14,405 nucleotides of DNA from Atopobium sp. (lineage in GTDB: Bacteria > Actinomycetota > Coriobacteriia > Coriobacteriales > Atopobiaceae): NCBI GenBank assembly GCA_015258785.1, contig JABZHP010000028.1, forward strand, positions 1 through 14,405, given 5' to 3'. Position numbers and translations under genes: made by a program. A model generated the notes under the pieces. It was not told the origin of the DNA and did no database searches. It saw nothing but the letters and a program-made list of their open reading frames with translations. Below, in pieces: positions 1-5,688 of this stretch (position 1 is the stretch's first letter; each line of letters starts with the position of its first letter).

Positions 1-55
1 AAATAGGGGTCCTCTGATAAAATTAGTAACTAACTTCAAAACACAGGGAGGCCCA

Positions 56-760
56 ATGACTGAGACTCTGGGATATGCCATTAGTAAGACCTGGTATATC
101 GTGCTTATTTTTGTTGCTCTTGCTATCGGAATCGCATTCCTTTCCAAAAAGAAATCATCTAAAGCTCTTGTTGCTTTATCAGCGCTTTGCCTGGTATTTA
201 GCGTAGGGTCGTTCGCATTTGGTGGGTTGACTGTTTCTGAAGCACAGTCCAAAGGCGCTTCATCTGACCAGCTCAATTCCATGAACCTCATCGAGCTTGT
301 TCAGGCAAACCAGGCCGCACCAGCTCAGACCTCTGTTAATGACGTCAACGAGCTCTACAACAAGATGGTTTATATCTATCAGTACGGCTCGCCTATCGCG
401 CAGTCGCTCGCGAGCGACAATCCCTTTGTTCATCATGATCTACCTTGGGTAGCAGCGACTCTTCCTGAACTGAAGAAGCTGCTCGACAAAAACGAAGTAG
501 TCTATGTGTCAACAAACAGTCAGATTTTCAAACAGTTGCACATTAACCTTGGTGAAAACGCCGTCGAGCTTTTTTATTCTTTGTTACTTCGGTCAATCCA
601 GCCGGTAGAGTTTTCCCACTTTCAACTGGTGATATGTCTCGTGCTGGCAAAAAAGATGGCGATAAAATCACGTTTGGTGACAATCTTGAGTTTACGCTTC
701 GCACGGTTCATACCAATAACGGCGACTATGTGCTTGGCTTTAATTACCAGACCCTTTTAG
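56..760 (+). CDS. Two-TM membrane protein of unknown function, frame broken near its C-terminus
   Basis: I do not recognise the family. The ATG at 56 sits 4 nt after a clear SD (AGGGAGG, 45-51). Two hydrophobic segments lie near the N-terminus (about residues 12-30 and 36-57) with the KKKSSK loop between them. A hydrophilic domain with no known motif follows from about residue 58. The last 60 or so residues (from codon 575) are an atypical Leu/Arg/Ile-rich string. The -1 frame over the same bases reads as an ordinary soluble-domain tail with PAGR, GKKDGDKITFGDN and a YFKDYK end, stopping at 792. The break falls in a T6 tract at 570-575, and one extra T would join the frames into a protein of about 245 residues. 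It is the only plus-strand gene here and ends in a shared bidirectional terminator. The existence of a gene is fairly sure; the functional status of this copy is not. Confidence 0.72.
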   Translation: MTETLGYAISKTWYIVLIFVALAIGIAFLSKKKSSKALVALSALCLVFSVGSFAFGGLTVSEAQSKGASSDQLNSMNLIELVQANQAAPAQTSVNDVNELYNKMVYIYQYGSPIAQSLASDNPFVHHDLPWVAATLPELKKLLDKNEVVYVSTNSQIFKQLHINLGENAVELFYSLLLRSIQPVEFSHFQLVICLVLAKKMAIKSRLVTILSLRFARFIPITATMCLALITRPF

Positions 761-792
761 CTCTCAGTCGTTACTTCAAGGACTATAAGTAA
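571..792 (+). pseudogene. Out-of-frame C-terminal continuation of the membrane protein gene at 56
   Basis: In the -1 frame relative to the gene starting at 56, an open stretch runs from the T tract to TAA at 790-792. Its composition is that of a normal protein: balanced Gly/Asp/Lys and no Leu/Arg excess. It has no start codon or SD of its own near the beginning. It is best read as the genuine C-terminus of the upstream gene, displaced by loss of one T from an ancestral T7. A sequencing error, a true inactivating mutation or slippage at the tract would all give this picture. Confidence 0.6.
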
Positions 793-861
793 TTTTTGGC
801 ATTCCAATAAAAGAGTACAACTGACCATGTGTCGCTGAACGCGCAAAATAAGCCGCAACAA

Positions 862-891
862 AAAACTCCCATTCTCGTGAATGGGAGTTTT
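862..891. terminator. Bidirectional intrinsic terminator between the plus-strand gene and nagB
   Basis: A perfect 13-bp stem (862-874 with 879-891) with a TCGT loop is flanked on the left by an A-rich run and on the right by TTTTGTTTT. It therefore has a U tract in both directions. It lies about 70 nt after the plus-strand stop and about 65 nt after the nagB stop, and should end both convergent transcripts. Confidence 0.9.
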
Positions 892-956
892 GTTTTCTCG
901 ACAAATGCTTTTAAAGCTATTAAGAAGCCTTTTGGATGCTTTGGGCCAACCAGACC

Positions 957-1691
957 TTACTCAGCTGGGCAGAGCGAGAGGGCGGCCTCGTCAGCAATAA
1001 CGGTGCAGTTAGTATGAAGCTGCAGGATAGAGGCTGGGCACTGAGGTGAAACGTTGCCGAAGCACATGTCGTAAACAGCCTTAGCCTTGTCCTCGCCGCT
1101 AGCCACAATCAGAATGCTGCGCGCGAACATGATGGTCTGCGTACCCATGGTGTAAGCCTGGCGAGGGACGTCCTCCATGCGCTCAAACAGGCGACTGTTT
1201 GCCTGAATGGTGCTCTCGGTGAGGTCAACGCAGTGCGTACCCTTGGAGAAATGGTCGTCGGGCTCGTTGAAGCCAATGTGACCGTTGTGACCAATACCAA
1301 GAAGCTGCAGGTCAGGATAGCCAGCCTTAGCAACAAGCTTATCGTACTCGGTGCAAGCTGCCTCGACGTCGGGATTGGAGCCGTCAGGCACGTGGGTGTT
1401 CTCAAGATCAATATTTACCAGGTCAAAGAGGTTTTTGCGCATGAAATAGTGATAGCTCTGAGGATCTTCGTGAGAAAGGCCGCGATACTCGTCAAGGTTG
1501 TACGTAGAAACCTGTGAGAAGTCCAGATCTCCCCTCTTGCACCAGTCAGCAAGCTGGGCATACGTGCCAATTGGCGTTGAACCAGTTGCCAGGCCAAGGA
1601 CGCAATTTGGCTTCAAAATGATTTGTGCAGAGATGACGTTTGCAGCTTTCCTGCTCATGTCCTCGTAATCGCGAGTGCGAACAATCCTCAT
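957..1691 (-). CDS. nagB: Glucosamine-6-phosphate deaminase
   Basis: NagB converts glucosamine-6-phosphate to fructose-6-phosphate and ammonia in the cytosol, feeding amino sugars into glycolysis. The 244 residues match the short Gram-positive form. Visible motifs are GLATGSTP (33-40, phosphate-binding loop), NLDEY (65-69, containing the catalytic Asp) and GIGHNGHIGFNEP (132-144, with the catalytic His and Glu). In the last motif an Asn stands where E. coli has Asp, as is common in Bacillus-type enzymes. The start is the ATG at 1691, because GGAGGT lies a few bases upstream. A longer in-frame reading from 1748 runs into the preceding terminator and is rejected. The gene appears monocistronic, with terminators on both sides, and no nagA is nearby. 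Confidence 0.95.
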   Translation of the reverse strand: MRIVRTRDYEDMSRKAANVISAQIILKPNCVLGLATGSTPIGTYAQLADWCKRGDLDFSQVSTYNLDEYRGLSHEDPQSYHYFMRKNLFDLVNIDLENTHVPDGSNPDVEAACTEYDKLVAKAGYPDLQLLGIGHNGHIGFNEPDDHFSKGTHCVDLTESTIQANSRLFERMEDVPRQAYTMGTQTIMFARSILIVASGEDKAKAVYDMCFGNVSPQCPASILQLHTNCTVIADEAALSLCPAE

Positions 1692-1742
1692 GTCTACCTC
1701 CAAGACAGAAGTCACAGTTACATTTAGTTTAACATTTGAAGC

Positions 1743-1796
1743 AAGCAAAAAAGTAACCGGTCGGCGAGAAGAACAAATATCTCGCTGACCGGTTTT
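1743..1796 (-). terminator. Intrinsic terminator of the rph-rdgB transcript
   Basis: Arms 1755-1769 and 1780-1794 pair over 15 bp with one mismatch around a 10-nt loop. Read on the minus strand, the stem is followed by ACTTTTTTGCTT, giving a U6 tract. It closes the rph-rdgB unit after the 11-bp repeat array and separates it from nagB. Confidence 0.88.
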
Positions 1797-1814
1797 GACC
1801 TGTTATACGGCGTG

Positions 1815-1998
1815 TTTCTGTCGCTAATCTGTCGCGAGTCTGACGCGAATCTTTCGTGAAGCTAACACGGTGGCAGTTATCTGTCTGGAATCTGTCGCGA
1901 GTCTGACGCAAACCTGACGTGGCGGCAATTATCTGTCCAGAATCTGACGTGGACTTGACGTCAACCTGATGCAAATCTGACGCAGAGCCTACGTCGCT
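1815..1998. repeat. Degenerate 11-bp tandem repeat array with a 52-bp super-period
   Basis: Units resembling AATCTGACGCG recur with the core C/T at 1818, 1829, 1840, 1851, 1862, 1881, 1892, 1903, 1914, 1933, 1944, 1955, 1966, 1977 and 1988. All steps are exactly 11 bp except two of 19 bp (1862 to 1881 and 1914 to 1933). The 19-bp steps each contain a GGCAGTT/GGCAATT insert, which creates a 52-bp higher-order period (blocks from 1827, 1879 and 1931). Bases 1826-1846 and 1889-1909 are identical over 21 nt. Because 11 is not a multiple of 3 and the steps vary, the array is not coding. It lies between the rdgB stop and its terminator, so it should be transcribed as an rdgB 3' UTR. Function unknown. 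Confidence 0.85.
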
Positions 1999-2648
1999 TA
2001 TCCCTGAATCTGCCTGGAAAGATTCTGCAGAGCGTGGAAACGGTGAGAGATAGCGTTCTTCTCGTCTGGCTCAAGCTCTGCCATGGTTTTACCTGGAGCA
2101 TCTTCTGGCCAGAAGAGTGGATCGTAGCCAAAGCCATTGTGACCCTTTGGTTCGTGACCGATAACGCCCTCGCAGTCACCCTCTCCTACCAGCACGGATC
2201 CGTCTCTGTAGACCAGAGCAACAGTGGAGTGGAAGCGAGCAGTGCGGTCCTCGTCAGCAACGTTGGCAAGCTCTGCCAGCAGTTTCTGATTGTTTGCAGC
2301 ATCATTGCCATGCACGCCAGCATAACGAGCAGAATAAATTCCAGGAGCTCCGTCCAGAGCGTCAACGCAAATACCTGAGTCGTCCGCAATGGCTGCTACG
2401 CAATCTACCTCGTCAAGCGCAGCCATTGCCTTAATCAAAGCGTTATCGCGGAACGTCTGGCCGTTCTCTTCTGGATCAGGGAAATCACCCAGCTGGCCAA
2501 GCGCTACAAAGCTCATACCAGGCATTACCTTAGAAAGGATAGCCTCAATCTCAACAAGTTTGTGAGCGTTGCCCGTTGCAACTACCACGGTTGTATTCGG
2601 ATCAAAGGTCACAGCGTTAGAACCCTGATTTTCACTGTTTTGACTCAT
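1998..2648 (-). CDS. rdgB: dITP/XTP pyrophosphatase (RdgB/HAM1 family)
   Basis: This house-cleaning enzyme hydrolyses dITP, ITP and XTP to the monophosphate and pyrophosphate, keeping deaminated purines out of nucleic acids. At 216 residues it is of family size plus a short N-terminal extension. It has the ATGNAHK substrate loop (24-30), the DDSG acidic centre (89-92) continuing into DALDGAPGIYSARYAG, GFGYDPLF (172-179) and KNAISHR (197-203). The ATG at 2648 lies 2 nt after the rph stop, with its AGGGAG ribosome binding site inside the end of rph, so the two genes are co-transcribed and probably translationally coupled. The rph-rdgB pairing is common in Gram-positive bacteria. The 3' end runs into the 11-bp repeat array. 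Confidence 0.96.
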   Translation of the reverse strand: MSQNSENQGSNAVTFDPNTTVVVATGNAHKLVEIEAILSKVMPGMSFVALGQLGDFPDPEENGQTFRDNALIKAMAALDEVDCVAAIADDSGICVDALDGAPGIYSARYAGVHGNDAANNQKLLAELANVADEDRTARFHSTVALVYRDGSVLVGEGDCEGVIGHEPKGHNGFGYDPLFWPEDAPGKTMAELEPDEKNAISHRFHALQNLSRQIQG

Positions 2649-2650
2649 GG

Positions 2651-3505
2651 TTACTCCCTAAATCCAGTCACTTGATTTTGCAGGTCAACAAGGTGAGCGA
2701 TGCCAGCTTGACCAAGGTCGAGCAGCTGGTTAAGTTGCTCGCGATCAAACGGACCGCCCTCGCCTGTTCCTTGTACTTCAATTATCTGTCCAGTTTCTGT
2801 TCCAACAAGGTTCATGTCAATGTCCGCATGAGAATCCTCGGGATAGTCTAGGTCAAGCAGCGGCTTGCCATTCACATATCCCATAGAAATCGCAGCTACC
2901 TGACCTGTAAGAGGGAGTCTGGAGAGAATGTCCTTCTCGACAAGTGTATAAAGTGCGTCGTGAAGCGCCACCCAAGCGCCGGTAATGCTGGCTGTTCTGG
3001 TGCCGCCGTCTGCCTGAAGCACGTCGCAGTCCAGCGTAACGGTGTACTCGCCCAGGCGATTGAGATCAACAACGGAGCGCAGCGAACGGCCGATTAGGCG
3101 CTCAATCTCCATGGAACGGCCCTTGCGGTTGGCGCGCTCTCGCTTGGTGCGTCGGTTAGTCGACGCAGGTAGCATGGCATATTCAGCCGTAACCCAACCT
3201 GCGCGAGAACTGCGTCGCCAAGCGGGGACTCCCTCTTCGACGGTAGCGGTGCACAGGACGCGCGTGTCGCCGAACGTGACTAGGCACGATCCGTCGGCGT
3301 TCTTCATAACGTTGCGCTCGAGAGTGACGGGGCGCATCTGGTCCCACGCGCGGTCGAACGAGCGCGCGACCTGCGTGGCGGCATCGGTCTGCGCAGCGTC
3401 GACCTGCACGGTGGCGTCAGTCTGCGTGTCGGCGTCGGTCTGTGCGGCGGCGTCGGACTGTGCGGGCTTCTCGCCAGAAAACGCGCTTTCTACCTGGTTA
3501 TTCAT
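2651..3505 (-). CDS. rph: Ribonuclease PH with a repeat-bearing N-terminal extension
   Basis: RNase PH is a phosphorolytic 3'-5' exonuclease that trims tRNA precursors next to the CCA end, acting as a hexameric ring. The core from about residue 55 is clear: QMRPVTLERN, NADGSCLVTFGDTRVLC, the TNRRTKRERANRKGRSMEIERLIGR region (no residue breaks) and CDVLQADGGTRTASITGA. The protein is 284 residues against a usual 240 or so. The excess is an N-terminal tail containing five to six imperfect hexapeptide repeats of the AQTDAA type (about residues 15-46), encoded by 18-bp repeats. The start is the ATG at 3505, behind AGGAG. A longer in-frame reading overlaps the tRNA gene and is rejected. An intrinsic terminator lies just before the ribosome binding site, so expression may depend on read-through from tRNA-Val. 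Confidence 0.94.
   Translation of the reverse strand: MNNQVESAFSGEKPAQSDAAAQTDADTQTDATVQVDAAQTDAATQVARSFDRAWDQMRPVTLERNVMKNADGSCLVTFGDTRVLCTATVEEGVPAWRRSSRAGWVTAEYAMLPASTNRRTKRERANRKGRSMEIERLIGRSLRSVVDLNRLGEYTVTLDCDVLQADGGTRTASITGAWVALHDALYTLVEKDILSRLPLTGQVAAISMGYVNGKPLLDLDYPEDSHADIDMNLVGTETGQIIEVQGTGEGGPFDREQLNQLLDLGQAGIAHLVDLQNQVTGFRE
3366..3463 (-). repeat. rph: 18-bp coding repeats in the 5' end of rph
   Basis: On the plus strand, CTG cores recur at 3371, 3389, 3404, 3422, 3440 and 3458, in steps of 18, 15, 18, 18 and 18 bp, always in codon register. They encode a low-complexity Ala/Gln/Thr/Asp tail of hexapeptides (AQSDAA, AQTDAD, TQTDAT, VQVDA, AQTDAA). The register is kept even where a unit is one codon short, which suggests the repeats are translated and vary by slippage in whole codons. 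Confidence 0.75.
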
Positions 3506-3516
3506 TGCACTCCTAA

Positions 3517-3546
3517 GAAAAAACGCGACACCCGAGGGCGCCGCGT
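3517..3546 (-). terminator. Intrinsic terminator between tRNA-Val and rph
   Basis: Arms 3523-3533 and 3536-3546 pair over 11 positions (two G-U) around a tight 2-nt loop. On the minus strand the stem is followed directly by TTTTTTC. It begins about 10 nt after the tRNA CCA end and finishes a few bases before the AGGAG of rph. It looks like the 3' terminator of the tRNA, but its position makes it a possible attenuator for rph. Confidence 0.85.
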
Positions 3547-3555
3547 GAGGTTCCA

Positions 3556-3631
3556 TGGTGGGCGATGAGAGATTTGAACTCCCGGCCTTGTGCGTGTAAA
3601 GCACCTGCGCTAGCCGCTGCGCCAATCGCCC
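3556..3631 (-). tRNA. tRNA-Val (anticodon UAC)
   Basis: It folds as a standard 76-nt cloverleaf including an encoded CCA. The acceptor stem is GGGCGAT/ATCGCCC, the D arm GCGC/GCGC with GG in its loop, the anticodon loop TTTACAC with TAC at 3596-3598 (minus strand), and the T arm GGGAG-TTCAAAT-CTCTC. The outermost anticodon-stem pair is a G-A mismatch. It decodes GUA and probably other Val codons by wobble. No clear terminator separates it from the FAD oxidoreductase gene upstream. A weak promoter (TTTAAG, 17 nt, TAAACT) can be drawn about 11 nt before the mature 5' end. Confidence 0.95.
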
Positions 3632-3677
3632 GTGACTGTAGAAGTTTATCACAGCTTCCACAATTCTTAAACGGCAA

Positions 3678-5057
3678 TTATGAATTCACAGGTTTCATTT
3701 GCTCAACTTCAGCACGGACTGCCACACCATCCAACTGAGCAAGTGGCGTCGACATTTGTTTTGCCAGAGCACATGCCGTACCCATAGCATCACCCATATC
3801 GGTGACCGTTGGAATAATGCGAACACTTGCCTGCATCAAAAACGTCGTAGAGATGCAGCGACCAATAACGCCTAGGTTATTGATGTGTTTGGTGACCATC
3901 GACCGGAATGGAATCTCGTAATAGTCACCCTGCTCGTAGGTGTTTTTGTGGAAGAGTCCGCCCTTATTGGAGTGAACGTCAATGTACCAATCGCCGCGAA
4001 CAAGACCGTCGTCAAATCGAGCCTGGTTGACGTAATCTTCCTCGGTAAGCATTGTCTGACCTTCAACACGCCAGCTCTCACGAACACCTAACAATGAAGC
4101 CTGCTCCATAAGGTAGCTTTGCTCAAATCCAGGCATCATGCGCTGTAAAAACGTAACTAGTCGGCGAATGCGAGCGTGTGCCTCAACTGTTGCGTTAGAA
4201 CGCGCGGCTCCCGAGGTGTTTGTACGCATGCTTGCAATATGCGGACAGTTTAGCGCCATGCAACCTGGCTTTCCAGGAAGCGAGAAGATCTGGTAATAGC
4301 GCAGGTCCTCTTCTTCAAGAATGCCTGCTTCAATTCCCTCACGGAACTTTGGCTCCAGCTTAAAATTCTTACCTGCAACCATCGCAGACTCAAAGAAATA
4401 TCCTTCGACCAATGGCGAGAAGTGATCATCAAGTGAGAGCACGTAATCTCTATAGCGCTCAACATCAATTCCGCCCATGGTAAAACGCAAGCTACAAACC
4501 TGGTTAACGCCATCCTCATCACCAGCTGCAACTGGTACACCAGCAGCTCTGGACAAGACTGCATCACCCGATGCGTCAATCCACGTTTGAGCAGCTACTG
4601 CAATCAAACCTTCTGTTGAGGCGAGAATAGCGTGCGTGATGGTTTTCTCGTCATCTGCATCAGACAAAACTGCAGCTACAAGAGACGTGTCATAGAGGAT
4701 TTGTCCACCTTTAGTGGTGTAGAGCTGCTCATACACTTCTCCCAAACGCTCAGGAGCAAACCAGATCATGGTTGTGTAATCATCGCGCGTAGCGTCACCT
4801 GAAGCCAAGAGCTGCTGCTCGATGGCAGAAAGAACTGGCAGATGACGCACATATGACGGCATCATGGGGCACACAAGCGCTCGTGTAGCAGAGCCTCCAA
4901 GTAGATTTGACTTGTCCACAATAAGTGTAGAAAGGCCCTCGTTGACGCAGCGAATTCCACAGGCAGATCCAGAAACGCCGCCGCCAATAATGACCACATC
5001 AAAACTTCCAACAACAGGAATCTGTAGGTTGTTCCAGGTAATCTCTTTATGATTCAT
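3678..5057 (-). CDS. FAD-dependent oxidoreductase (FAD_oxidored type)
   Basis: A cytosolic flavoprotein of 459 residues with no signal peptide. An N-terminal Rossmann segment DVVIIGGGVSGSACGI (20-35) binds FAD, and the strand ending LIVDKSNLLGGSA supplies the acidic ribose contact. WIDASGDAVLSRAAG and, near the C-terminus, GRCISTTFLMQASVRIIPT and a GxAxGTACALA helix are typical of the PF12831-like family. The substrate cannot be deduced. The start is the ATG at 5057, behind a strong AGGAGG. It overlaps the end of the HExxH gene by 11 nt, so the two are translationally coupled. It is the last gene of the ROK-permease-HyuA unit, and probably acts on a product or substrate of that pathway. A longer reading to 5174 lies inside the upstream gene and has no SD. 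Confidence 0.85.
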   Translation of the reverse strand: MNHKEITWNNLQIPVVGSFDVVIIGGGVSGSACGIRCVNEGLSTLIVDKSNLLGGSATRALVCPMMPSYVRHLPVLSAIEQQLLASGDATRDDYTTMIWFAPERLGEVYEQLYTTKGGQILYDTSLVAAVLSDADDEKTITHAILASTEGLIAVAAQTWIDASGDAVLSRAAGVPVAAGDEDGVNQVCSLRFTMGGIDVERYRDYVLSLDDHFSPLVEGYFFESAMVAGKNFKLEPKFREGIEAGILEEEDLRYYQIFSLPGKPGCMALNCPHIASMRTNTSGAARSNATVEAHARIRRLVTFLQRMMPGFEQSYLMEQASLLGVRESWRVEGQTMLTEEDYVNQARFDDGLVRGDWYIDVHSNKGGLFHKNTYEQGDYYEIPFRSMVTKHINNLGVIGRCISTTFLMQASVRIIPTVTDMGDAMGTACALAKQMSTPLAQLDGVAVRAEVEQMKPVNS

Positions 5058-5682
5058 TGTTTCCTCCTGTGCCAGAAATGTTATGTAGCAATTCGTAGTA
5101 AGTATTGGTAAACGCATGTGCTGCAATTTCAGATAGTGCGTGAATGCCTGTTTTTCCCAGCTTACAAGGACCAATAGTAATAAGCGGAACGGTGTATTCT
5201 TTGCTGGTTAATCCAAGTCGCGTCGTCTCCAAGACATGAAAAAACTCATGCATCAGAATGAGATTTTGAGCTTCATGCGGCTCAAGTTGATTTTGCTTTG
5301 CCCACAACGCACATGACTGCTCATAGAGTGTGATTTCTTTTGTACCAGAAACATAATCGCTGAAATATCTCTGGTTTCCATACACACAATCAATATCTTT
5401 TTTGATAATTGTCATGCCTGCATCTTTGCAGATTTTAAAGAAATCACTTTGACCGTTTGATTCTTCAAACACCATATGCGCGGTGCGTTCACCCTTTGAC
5501 CAAGCCAAATCAATTACGCGCTCTTTATCCTCTTTAGGAATTCGAGCAGCAAAGCGATCCCACGAGAGCTCTTTACGTGCAAGCTCACGAGTTGGGAACG
5601 GAAACCGTGAAGCAGAGCCAACATTAGACTCCACTTCAAGGTTCACCGATTTTCTCGCCAAAGGATGATCTACGTTCTGCAT
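5047..5682 (-). CDS. Small HExxH protein, possible zinc peptidase/hydrolase of unknown family
   Basis: I do not recognise the family. The protein has 211 residues, no signal peptide and no membrane segment. It carries LILMHEFFHVLE (141-152), in which His145, Glu146 and His149 form an HExxH zinc motif. A second helix, ALSEIAAHAFTN, holds Glu185 about 36 residues later, a spacing that fits a gluzincin-like third ligand. The first half has no known domain and two clusters of Cys (85-99 and 124). It starts 6 nt after the hyuA-like stop with only a weak SD and overlaps the flavoprotein gene at its end, so its expression is tied to the operon. It might be a processing peptidase, a hydrolase for the pathway intermediate, or a catalytically silent partner of HyuA. 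The gene is certain; the activity is inferred. Confidence 0.75.
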   Translation of the reverse strand: MQNVDHPLARKSVNLEVESNVGSASRFPFPTRELARKELSWDRFAARIPKEDKERVIDLAWSKGERTAHMVFEESNGQSDFFKICKDAGMTIIKKDIDCVYGNQRYFSDYVSGTKEITLYEQSCALWAKQNQLEPHEAQNLILMHEFFHVLETTRLGLTSKEYTVPLITIGPCKLGKTGIHALSEIAAHAFTNTYYELLHNISGTGGNNES

Positions 5683-5688
5683 GTGAGT

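Noticed and set aside
570..577. Programmed -1 ribosomal frameshift at the T tract
   Set aside because: The zero-frame codons CTT TTT TAT do not make a canonical X-XXY-YYZ heptamer and no clear downstream stimulator was found; a lost T explains it more simply, though it is not excluded.
1692..1748. Longer nagB start at 1748
   Set aside because: It reaches the upstream terminator U tract and has no SD, whereas the ATG at 1691 has GGAGGT and gives the family length.
1729..1974. 81-codon minus-strand open frame over the 11-bp repeats
   Set aside because: No SD, runs through the terminator, and the repeat length is not a multiple of three; the apparent peptide is a by-product of the repeats.
1815..1998. 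CRISPR array
   Set aside because: Units are 11 bp, contiguous and degenerate, without spacers, and there are no cas genes nearby.
3506..3661. N-terminal extension of the rph frame to 3661
   Set aside because: The extra codons read through the tRNA-Val gene and the terminator; the AGGAG-preceded ATG at 3505 is the credible start.
5058..5174. Longer start of the FAD oxidoreductase
   Set aside because: The extension lies wholly inside the HExxH gene in another frame; the ATG at 5057 has AGGAGG and leads straight into the FAD motif.
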